Source: Prado023 sp964418695 (lineage in GTDB: Bacteria > Actinomycetota > Actinomycetes > S36-B12 > CAIYMF01). From it: a stretch of 64,000 bases of DNA. Under the pieces are notes generated by a model. It ran no database searches, was not told where the DNA came from, and was given only the letters and a program-made list of their open reading frames with translations. The stretch's first letter is position 1. Each line of letters starts with the position of its first letter. The stretch lies in NCBI GenBank assembly GCA_964418695.1, contig CAYQMN010000004.1, forward strand, positions 1 to 64,000, in the 5' to 3' direction. A program made the translations under genes and the position numbers. This document shows, piece by piece, positions 57,949 through 64,000 of this stretch.

Positions 57949-57954
57949 AGTGTA
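57949..57954 (-). promoter_or_regulatory. pyr operon -10 element
   Basis: TACACT on the minus strand, about 12 nt before the PyrR hairpin, is a good -10 hexamer. No clear -35 is seen at 17-18 nt upstream. It would give a leader of roughly 50 nt. Confidence 0.45.
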
Positions 57955-57977
57955 CCGACGCCCGCACAGCCCGCCGC

Positions 57978-58044
57978 ATTTGCTCCATTCGTCGTCATCT
58001 GCTCCACCCGCGGGCGGAGCAGATGACGCAAACCGGAGCAGATT
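57978..58044. repeat. dispersed palindromic repeat, copy 2
   Basis: The 36-bp core at 57993-58028 (arms CGTCATCTGCTCC/GGAGCAGATGACG) is identical to copy 1, and the outer TTTGCTCC/GGAGCAGAT arms are conserved with a few changes. It lies between bldD and the pyrR promoter, 25 nt past the bldD stop, so it may terminate bldD. Confidence 0.85.
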
Positions 58045-58069
58045 CGACGCGGGACTCGGCGGCGCTGGG

Positions 58070-58558
58070 CTACGGGATCGCGCGGCGGGCGTCGGGGGTG
58101 AGCACGCCCCAGCTGATGAGCATCTCGGCCACGACCGCGGGGGCCTCGTCGTAGATCACGGCCAGGGTGCGCAGGTCCTCGCGGCGGATGGTGAGCACGC
58201 GGCCGTTGTAGTCCCCGCGCTGGGACTGCAACGAGGCCACGAACCGCACCAGCGGCCCGCCTGCCTCCGAGTCCAGCGCGCTGACCTGCTCCAGATCCAG
58301 CACGAGTCGTGCGGGCTGATCGGCCAGCGCCGGGGAGGCCGGCTCGGGCAGCAGCTCGGCCACCGGAACGCCGTAGAACTCCGCCAGCTCGGCCAGCCGC
58401 TGGACGGTCACCGCACGATCGCCGCGCTCGTAGGAGCCCACCACGACGGCCTTCCAGACCCCCGCGGACTTCAGCTCCACCCCTTGGAGGGACAGGCCCT
58501 GCTGGTGGCGCACGGCTCGCAGCCTGGCCCCCAGCGCCCGGGTGTACTCACCAGCCAT
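58070..58558 (-). CDS. bldD: developmental regulator BldD
   Basis: 162 aa. The Xre-type DNA-binding domain (residues 1-70) has LGARLRAVRHQQGLSLQGVE and AVVVGSYERGDRAVTVQRLA, nearly the same as Streptomyces BldD. The C-terminal domain that dimerises on c-di-GMP has RGD at 114-116, but the second half of the signature is RRED at 125-128 instead of RQDD. GGAGGAG precedes the ATG. It represses sporulation or development genes in streptomycetes; the role here is unknown. Confidence 0.95.
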   Translation of the reverse strand: MAGEYTRALGARLRAVRHQQGLSLQGVELKSAGVWKAVVVGSYERGDRAVTVQRLAELAEFYGVPVAELLPEPASPALADQPARLVLDLEQVSALDSEAGGPLVRFVASLQSQRGDYNGRVLTIRREDLRTLAVIYDEAPAVVAEMLISWGVLTPDARRAIP

Positions 58559-58682
58559 GCCTGCTCCTCCGGATCACTGGGCAAACTACGCAGCGTGACC
58601 AAAGGCAAGCAACTTGGCGCGGGCTCTGAGCCCGATTTCCTCAGGCTCACCGGGAGCGCTCCCGTCGTCAGCTCACACAGCG

Positions 58683-60119
58683 TCAGCCCACCGTGCGCTC
58701 GATGGACCCGGCTCCGATGGTGTGCACGCGCAGCCCGTTGGTGGTCCCCGAGACGCCCGGGGGCACGCCGGCGATGACCACCGCGAGCTCGCCCGGGCGG
58801 CCCACGCCGGTGGCCAGGAGCTCGGCGTCGATCTGCTCGACCATCCCGTCCGTGTGCGAGGCGGCCGGCACCAGGAAGCACGTCACGCCCCACACGACCG
58901 ACAGCTGCTGCTGGGTCAGCGCGCTGGGCGTGAAGACCAGCATGCGAACCCGGGGCCGAGCCGCGGCCATGTAGCGCGCCACCCGGCCGGTCTCGGAGAA
59001 GGCGACCAGGAAGGCGGCATCCACTGTCTTGGCCACGTCCACCCCCGCCTTGGTGACCGCGAACCCGACGCCCTTGTCCTTGCGCTTGGGCAGCCGCGGC
59101 AGGCGGTCCAGGCCGTGCTCCTCGGTGTAGTCCACGATGCTGGCCATCGTGCGCACCGCGGTGTTCGGGTGCTTGCCGACGCTGGTCTCGCCCGAGAGCA
59201 TCACCGCGTCCGCCCCGTCCAGGACGGCGTTGGCCACGTCGGAGGCCTCCGCGCGGGTGGGCCGCGAGTTCTCGATCATCGACTCCAGCATCTGGGTGGC
59301 CACGATGACCGGCTTCGCGGCCTCCCGGCACATCTGGACCGCCTTCTTCTGCACGATCGGGACCTCTTCGAGCGGCAGCTCCACGCCCAGGTCGCCGCGG
59401 GCCACCATGATCCCGTCGAACGCGGCCACGATCCCCTCGAGGTTCTCCACGGCCTGCGGCTTCTCGACCTTGGCCAGCACCGGGATCCGCCGGCCGACCT
59501 CGTCCATGATCTCGTGCACGCCCTCGACGTCCGCGGCGTCGCGCACGAAGGACAGGAACACCATGTCCACGCCGATCCGCAGCGCCCAGCGCAGGTCGTC
59601 CTTGTCCTTCTCCGACAGCGCCGGGACGCTGACCGCGACGCCCGGCAGGTTGATGCCCTTGTTGTTGCTGACCGGCCCACCCTCCAGCACGCGCGTGCGC
59701 ACCCGGGGCCCGACGACGTCGATCACCTCGAGCTTCACCTTGCCGTCGTCGACCAGCACGATCTCGCCGGGCGTGCAGTCGTCGGCCAGGCCCTTGTGGG
59801 TCGTGCCGCAGATGTTCACATCGCCCAGGACGTCCTCGGTGGTGATCGTGAACTCGGCGCCGTTCTCCAGCATCACCGGACCGTCGGCGAACCGGCCCAG
59901 CCGGATCTTCGGACCCTGCAGATCCGCGACGATCCCGACCCCGATGCCCAGCTCCCGGGCGGCGCGACGCACGTTCGCGTAGGTCGTGGCGTGCACGGAG
60001 TGGTCCCCGTGCGACATGTTGAGCCGGGCCACGTTCATGCCCGCCTGGATCAGCTCCCTGATCTGCTCGTAGGTGGAGACCGAAGGGCCGAGGGTGCACA
60101 CGATCTTGGCGCGACGCAT
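58683..60119 (-). CDS. pyk: pyruvate kinase
   Basis: Final step of glycolysis. MRRAKIVCTLGPSVSTYEQI, ARLNMSHGDHSVH, GIMVARGDLGVELPLEEVPI and DAVMLSGETSVGKHPNTAVR are intact, and the C-terminal allosteric domain ends with a GTTNGLRVHTIG segment. 478 aa. Confidence 0.97.
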   Translation of the reverse strand: MRRAKIVCTLGPSVSTYEQIRELIQAGMNVARLNMSHGDHSVHATTYANVRRAARELGIGVGIVADLQGPKIRLGRFADGPVMLENGAEFTITTEDVLGDVNICGTTHKGLADDCTPGEIVLVDDGKVKLEVIDVVGPRVRTRVLEGGPVSNNKGINLPGVAVSVPALSEKDKDDLRWALRIGVDMVFLSFVRDAADVEGVHEIMDEVGRRIPVLAKVEKPQAVENLEGIVAAFDGIMVARGDLGVELPLEEVPIVQKKAVQMCREAAKPVIVATQMLESMIENSRPTRAEASDVANAVLDGADAVMLSGETSVGKHPNTAVRTMASIVDYTEEHGLDRLPRLPKRKDKGVGFAVTKAGVDVAKTVDAAFLVAFSETGRVARYMAAARPRVRMLVFTPSALTQQQLSVVWGVTCFLVPAASHTDGMVEQIDAELLATGVGRPGELAVVIAGVPPGVSGTTNGLRVHTIGAGSIERTVG

Positions 60120-60147
60120 GCCGGGCAGCGTAACGACGCGCGTTCCC

Positions 60148-60191
60148 CAGGGGCGACCTGAACGGGAATCCGCCCCCAGTTCGGCCCCTGG
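60148..60191 (-). terminator. terminator hairpin of the ABC exporter operon
   Basis: CCAGGGGC (60148-60155) pairs with GCCCCTGG (60184-60191) and the inner CTGAAC region continues the stem. It lies 25 nt past the permease stop in the direction of transcription and before pyk. Confidence 0.6.
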
Positions 60192-60216
60192 AGTGGGCTC
60201 GCCGGCTCGACTGCGC

Positions 60217-61869
60217 TCAGGCCACGGTCTGCAGGTCGCGTCTCCGGTAGCCCACGAACCCGGCCCCGAGCAGCATCGCGCAGACCGCGAGCATGCCCAG
60301 GACCGGGGCGAGCGCGAACGGCTCGGCCGGCAGCATGGGCACGACCGCCCACGGCGAGATGTCCAGGGCCCACTGCGGCAGCCCGAGCAGCCCGCCGATC
60401 ATCGAGGCGACCATGCCGTAGCCGACCGGCACCCAGACCAGGCTGGCCAGCCGCGGGACCAGCCCGTAGAGCGCCACCCCGATCGAGACGACGAAGACCA
60501 GCGGGACGACCTGCACCAGTGCCGCGCCCGCCACCTGGCCGAGCACCCCGGAGTCGCCCAGCGCCATCGAGCCGGTCAGCCCGATGCCCAGCGCCCCGGC
60601 CAGCAGCACCAGCACACCGCCCAGGACCGCGACCACGGCGTGCCCGGCCAGATACCGGGCCCGGGAGGTCGGCGTGGCCAGGACGTGCTCGGCCAGCCCG
60701 GAACTCTCCTCGGAGCGGGCGCGCAGGACCGCCATCGCCGCGAACACCGAGGCGAACATCGACATCAGCATCGCGAGCAGGGCCAGGAACGCGGGGATCA
60801 GGGCATCCGAGGCGGTCGTGCCCAGGACGTCCTCCAGGGTCGAGCCCAGCTTGGCCGCGAACCCCTCCACCTCGCCGAGCAGGGTGCCGTAGAGCAGTCC
60901 GAACAGCCCCAGCGAGATCACCCACGCGAGGATCGCCACCCGCTGGGTGTGCAGGGCCAGCGCCAGCGACGACGCCAGCCGGGGCGAGGCGCTGGCCGGC
61001 CCGGGCCGAGGCTGGCGCAGCCCCGCGCCGAAGTCCCGGCGCGCGTTCAGGCGCACCGCGAGCACGACCAGCACGATCGCCAGTGCCGCGGACAGCAGCA
61101 GCGGCCACCACTGGTCGTCGACGTAGGCGTACGTGCGCTGGGCCCACGCGATCGGCGAGAGCCAGGACACCCATGATCCGGCCACGTCGCCGATCGCCCG
61201 GACCGTGTACACCACGCCGAGCGCGAGCCCGGCCAGCGAGGACGCCGAGCGCGCGTGCTCACTGACCTGCGCGGTCACCGCCGCGACGCCGGCGAAGACC
61301 AGGCCGACCCCGGCCAGCGCCGCCCCGTACAGCCAGGAGCCGCTCCAGGTGATGCTCTCCACGCCCTGCGCGCCGAGCATCACCGCCGTGAGCACCGCCA
61401 GGGCGAGGTTCGCGATGCCGGCCATCAGCAGGCCGGTGGCCAGCGGCGCATACCGCCCGACCGGGTTGGCCAGGACCAGCTCGGAGCGGCCGGTCTCCTC
61501 CTCGCCACGAGTGTGCCGCACGACGGTGAAGATGCTCATCAGCGCGACCACGATCGAGGTCAGCGCCAGCATCTCGTTGGTCATCATCGCGCCGAACGTG
61601 TAGTCCTCCACGCCGATCTGCGGGCCCGCGAGGGCGACCGTGGCCGGGCTGCCCATGAGCGCGGCCCGGGCCTGCCGGGCGGCGGCGTCGGGGTAGATGC
61701 CGGGGAAGGCCGCGGCCGTCGCGGCCAGGGTCAGGGAGATGCCCAGCACCCAGGCGGGCAGGCGGACGCGGTCGCGGCGCAACGCGAACCGGACGAGCGG
61801 GCCGGTGCCGGTGAGCACTGCACCGCCCCGGGTGGGCGCCGCGGCGGGTGCCAGGGTCGCGGTGGCCAT
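60217..61869 (-). CDS. ABC-2 type exporter permease, duplicated
   Basis: 550 aa with about 12 membrane spans in two six-span halves (FALRRDRVRLPAWVLGISLT and LALHTQRVAILAWVISLGLF begin equivalent units), like the TnrB/polyether-resistance permeases of actinomycetes. SVVR-type segment VVRHTRGEEETGRSELVLAN recurs as LRARSEESSGLAEHVLATPT. The ATPase gene ends 1 nt upstream. Likely drug or lipid export; the substrate is unknown. Confidence 0.87.
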   Translation of the reverse strand: MATATLAPAAAPTRGGAVLTGTGPLVRFALRRDRVRLPAWVLGISLTLAATAAAFPGIYPDAAARQARAALMGSPATVALAGPQIGVEDYTFGAMMTNEMLALTSIVVALMSIFTVVRHTRGEEETGRSELVLANPVGRYAPLATGLLMAGIANLALAVLTAVMLGAQGVESITWSGSWLYGAALAGVGLVFAGVAAVTAQVSEHARSASSLAGLALGVVYTVRAIGDVAGSWVSWLSPIAWAQRTYAYVDDQWWPLLLSAALAIVLVVLAVRLNARRDFGAGLRQPRPGPASASPRLASSLALALHTQRVAILAWVISLGLFGLLYGTLLGEVEGFAAKLGSTLEDVLGTTASDALIPAFLALLAMLMSMFASVFAAMAVLRARSEESSGLAEHVLATPTSRARYLAGHAVVAVLGGVLVLLAGALGIGLTGSMALGDSGVLGQVAGAALVQVVPLVFVVSIGVALYGLVPRLASLVWVPVGYGMVASMIGGLLGLPQWALDISPWAVVPMLPAEPFALAPVLGMLAVCAMLLGAGFVGYRRRDLQTVA

Positions 61870-61870
61870 C

Positions 61871-62773
61871 TCAGGCCCCCAGTGCGGCCAGGTCGTCGCC
61901 GTAGTGCCGCAGGAACAGCTGCTCCAGGGTCGGCGGATGGCAGACCAGCGACTGCAGGCCGTCCGCGCTGAGCAGCGCGATCACCGCCGGCAGGTCGCCG
62001 CCGTCCACGTCCAAGCTCACCATCCCGGCCGAGCGGCGAACCGCATGGACCCCCGGCATCGCCTCCAGCCCCTCGGCGCGACCGCTCAGATGGGCCTGCA
62101 CGCTGGAGCGGGTCAGGTGCCGCAGCTCGTCCAGTGTCCCGGTCTCCATGGTCCGGCCCAGCCGGATGATCGAGACGCGGTCGGCGAGCTTCTCCACCTG
62201 GTCCAGGATGTGGCTGCTCAGCAGGACGGTACGGCCCTTGTCCCGGTCCTCGCGCAGGACCTCCTGGAACACCGCCTCCATGAGCGGGTCCAGTCCGGCG
62301 GTCGGCTCGTCGAGGAGGAGCAACTGCGCGTCGCTGGCCAGCGCCGCGACCAGCGCCACCTTCTGCCGGTTGCCCTTGGAGTAGGTGCGCGCCTTCTTCG
62401 TCGGATCCAGGTCGAACCGCTCGCACAGCTCGTCGCGGCGCCGCTGGTCGTAGTCGCCGCGCAACCGGGCCAGCAGGTCGATCGCCTGGCCGCCGGTCAG
62501 GTTCGGCCAGAGGTTGACGTCACCGGGGACGTAGGCGAGCTCGCGGTGCAGGGGCACCGCCTGCGTCCAGGGGTCCATGCCGAGCACCCGCGCGCTGCCG
62601 GAGTCGGCCCGCAGGAGGCCCAGCAGCACGCGGATCGTGGTCGACTTCCCGGCCCCGTTCGGCCCGAGGAAGCCGTGCACCTCACCGGTCTCGACGGTGA
62701 GGTCCAGGCCGTCCAGGGCCCGGACGTGTCCGAAGGTCTTGACCAGTCCGGAGACCTCGATGGCGGCAGTCAT
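61871..62773 (-). CDS. ABC transporter ATP-binding protein
   Basis: 300 aa. Walker A GPNGAGKST, signature region YSKGNRQKVALVAALASDA (degenerate LSGGQ, common in this export group) and Walker B LLLLDEPTAGLDP. A C-terminal extension after the ATPase core is typical of drug-export NBDs. ATG overlaps the TetR stop (ATGA); it partners with the downstream permease. Confidence 0.93.
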   Translation of the reverse strand: MTAAIEVSGLVKTFGHVRALDGLDLTVETGEVHGFLGPNGAGKSTTIRVLLGLLRADSGSARVLGMDPWTQAVPLHRELAYVPGDVNLWPNLTGGQAIDLLARLRGDYDQRRRDELCERFDLDPTKKARTYSKGNRQKVALVAALASDAQLLLLDEPTAGLDPLMEAVFQEVLREDRDKGRTVLLSSHILDQVEKLADRVSIIRLGRTMETGTLDELRHLTRSSVQAHLSGRAEGLEAMPGVHAVRRSAGMVSLDVDGGDLPAVIALLSADGLQSLVCHPPTLEQLFLRHYGDDLAALGA

Positions 62774-63423
62774 GCCCAGTCCTTCCCTAGCGGTGGTGGT
62801 GGGAATGCGTCAGCGATCAGCCGGCCGGTGACGGCCGTGAGCGGCGGGTTGCTCAGGATGTCGACCGCGGCCCGCAGGTACCGATGGGCGTTCTCGATGT
62901 CGCCGACGAGGTCCTCGCCCAGCAGGCGTCGCAGGTGCTCGTGCAGGACCAGGGCGCCCAGACTCCAGATGGTGACGACGGTGGCCCGCGCGTGCTCGTC
63001 GGAGGTCGGGTTCATCAGCCCGACCGCCACGCTCTGCTCCGACATGGCGACCGCGTTGGCGACCAGCGCGTCGACCAGCCCGGCCACATGCGGCGACCCG
63101 TCGACCAGGGTCCGCGCCAGGTAGGCGGCCACCGGCGGACCGTCGTCGAACTGGTGGACCGTGCCCAGGGGGCTCATCGACAGACCCTCGTCGATCGCCT
63201 CGGACTTCACCTCGTGGATGCGCTCGGCGACCCACTCGTCGCAGGCCACCCGCAGCCTGTCCTTGGACCCGTAGTGGTGGATCACCAGACCCGGGGACAC
63301 CTGCGCCCGGGCCGCGATGGCGCGCACGCTCGTCCCTGCGACTCCGCTCTCGGCGAAGCAGGCGATCGCCGCATCGCGGATCCGAGCCCGCGCAGTGCGA
63401 TCGTCCGCCGACGCTGAACGCAT
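62770..63423 (-). CDS. TetR-family regulator of the ABC exporter
   Basis: 217 aa. The N-terminal helix-turn-helix is IRDAAIACFAESGVAGTSVR then AIAARAQVSPGLVIHHYGSK, classical TetR; the C-terminal part is a ligand domain with no named family. ATG at 63423 starts just after GTTGAACA repeats that are probably its own operator. Coupled to the ABC genes, so it likely represses them until a substrate binds. Confidence 0.92.
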   Translation of the reverse strand: MRSASADDRTARARIRDAAIACFAESGVAGTSVRAIAARAQVSPGLVIHHYGSKDRLRVACDEWVAERIHEVKSEAIDEGLSMSPLGTVHQFDDGPPVAAYLARTLVDGSPHVAGLVDALVANAVAMSEQSVAVGLMNPTSDEHARATVVTIWSLGALVLHEHLRRLLGEDLVGDIENAHRYLRAAVDILSNPPLTAVTGRLIADAFPPPPLGKDWA

Positions 63424-63451
63424 GTTCAACACTCTATACACCTGTTCAACC
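63423..63451 (-). promoter_or_regulatory. probable TetR operator and promoter
   Basis: Two copies of GTTGAACA (minus strand) are spaced 19 bp centre to centre at 63424-63431 and 63443-63450; the first is part of the perfect palindrome TGTTGAACA. TATAGA between them could be a -10 element giving a near-leaderless mRNA. Binding would occlude the promoter. Confidence 0.5.
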
Positions 63452-63486
63452 CTCAGCCAGCCCCAGCCCCGCGCGACCCCCCGGGC

Positions 63487-63680
63487 GCGGTGCGAGGAGT
63501 GAGTTGCTCGGCCCCCCGCCAGGCGCGAAGCGCCCAGGGGGGTCGGGCGGCGAGCCCCGCAGCACCGCTGCCCAACAGGCTCAGCGGTGCGAGGAGTGAG
63601 TTGCTCGGCCCCCCGCCAGGCGCGAAGCGCCCAGGGGGGTCGGGCGGCGAGCCCCGCAGCACCGCTGCCCAACAGGCTCA
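63487..63680. repeat. tandem pair of 97-bp palindromic elements
   Basis: Units 63487-63583 and 63584-63680 are essentially identical. Each folds on itself: AGCGGTGC pairs with GCACCGCT, GCTCG with CGAGC, CCCCCC with GGGGGG, and GGCGC/GCGCC closes a GAA loop. A diverged copy lies in carA. No coding sequence is supported here. The pair ends 1 nt from the stop of the small membrane protein gene. Confidence 0.92.
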
Positions 63681-63681
63681 G

Positions 63682-63996
63682 TCACCGCCGGGGGCGGGCC
63701 GTCCTGCTGGCCAGCTCGGCGCCCCAGCTGCGCCGGGTGGTGGCCACCGCGGTCCGGGCCACGGCGAGGATCAGCGCACCGCACACGAAGATCGAGACGT
63801 CGGTCCAGCGCACGAGCTGCGGGGCCACGCCCGCGAGGGCCAGCCCGACCAGCCCGACGACTCCGGCGGTCCCGGTCCACAGCCAGGTGCGGGCCCGGAT
63901 GCGGCCGGTGATCGTGCGCAGGTGCGCGCGATGCCCGGGAGTCAGCGCCGTGAGCCAGCGCCTCAGCAGGATCGGGGGAACCAGCAGTCCGAGCAT
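63682..63996 (-). CDS. small two-span membrane protein
   Basis: 104 aa from ATG 63996, with hydrophobic segments TWLWTGTAGVVGLVGLALAG and VSIFVCGALILAVARTAVA separated by a short polar loop and basic ends. It may extend past the right edge, since the frame is open there. No family recognised. Placed beside, but pointing the same way as, the TetR gene with the repeat pair between. Confidence 0.5.
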   Translation of the reverse strand: MLGLLVPPILLRRWLTALTPGHRAHLRTITGRIRARTWLWTGTAGVVGLVGLALAGVAPQLVRWTDVSIFVCGALILAVARTAVATTRRSWGAELASRTARPRR

Positions 63997-64000
63997 GGCC

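Noticed and set aside
63453..63662. Minus-strand frame over the tandem repeats
   Set aside because: It translates the repeat palindrome itself (RGSPPDPPG-type sequence) and has no independent support.

Overview
The window is GC-rich chromosomal DNA from an actinomycete. Four things support this: the style of the 16S leader, BldD, the actinobacterial integration host factor (mIHF), and a gene order that follows the arg, pheST, infC-rpmI-rplT, rib/his, fmt/def and pyr-carAB-gmk-rpoZ-coaBC-metK-priA blocks known from Mycobacterium and relatives. I cannot name the genus. No phage, transposase, CRISPR array or tRNA gene was found. This is mostly core housekeeping DNA, and its unusual features lie in gene fusions, start codons, leaders and repeats.

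Layout, left to right. 1-866: the first 57 nt of a leftward 16S rRNA gene behind three tandem TTGACC-type promoters. 867-2222: tyrS. 2572-10706: leftward arginine genes argC-J-B-D-R then argG-H, with no argF; ARG-box-like sites lie before argC and argG. 10786-15065: DHA2 drug exporter with a MarR regulator, a short-chain dehydrogenase and a class II glutamine amidotransferase. 15134-24356: pheT, pheS, a SpoU methyltransferase, rplT, rpmI and infC (ATC start), interrupted by a rightward SulP transporter and by an ECF sigma factor with its frameshifted membrane partner. 24649-27981: a DUF1844 gene, a fluoride-export operon (USP-CrcB-CrcB) behind a probable fluoride riboswitch, and a siderophore-interacting reductase behind an IdeR/DmdR-like box. 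28199-35147: SseB-family protein, single-chain carboxyltransferase, hisG, hisE, ribH, ribBA, ribE and rpe. 35398-43234: WS/DGAT acyltransferase, rsmB, fmt, def, a PNPOx-fold protein and priA. 43348-47257: metK, coaBC, rpoZ and a fused mIHF-guanylate kinase. 47254-57890: the complete-looking pyrimidine operon pyrR-B-C-(PH-like)-carA-carB-pyrK-pyrD-pyrF. 58070-64000: bldD, pyk, an ABC-2 exporter with its TetR regulator, and a small membrane protein.

How the genes work together. Tight operons with 1- or 4-nt stop/start overlaps (ATGA, GTGA, TTGA, probably CTGA, TGATG) dominate. Carbamoyl phosphate from CarAB can feed both the pyrimidine and the arginine genes. The pyr operon seems to be controlled by a PyrR-binding hairpin that sequesters the pyrR ribosome-binding site.

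Most notable observations: (1) mIHF and Gmk in a single uninterrupted reading frame; (2) a 97-bp palindromic element present as a tandem pair and also inside the 3' end of carA, where it encodes a novel tail; (3) a second dispersed palindrome with a 36-bp core identical at two loci 33 kb apart; (4) ATC (infC) and CTG (coaBC) start codons; (5) the fluoride riboswitch operon with a USP gene; (6) a BldD with an altered c-di-GMP motif.
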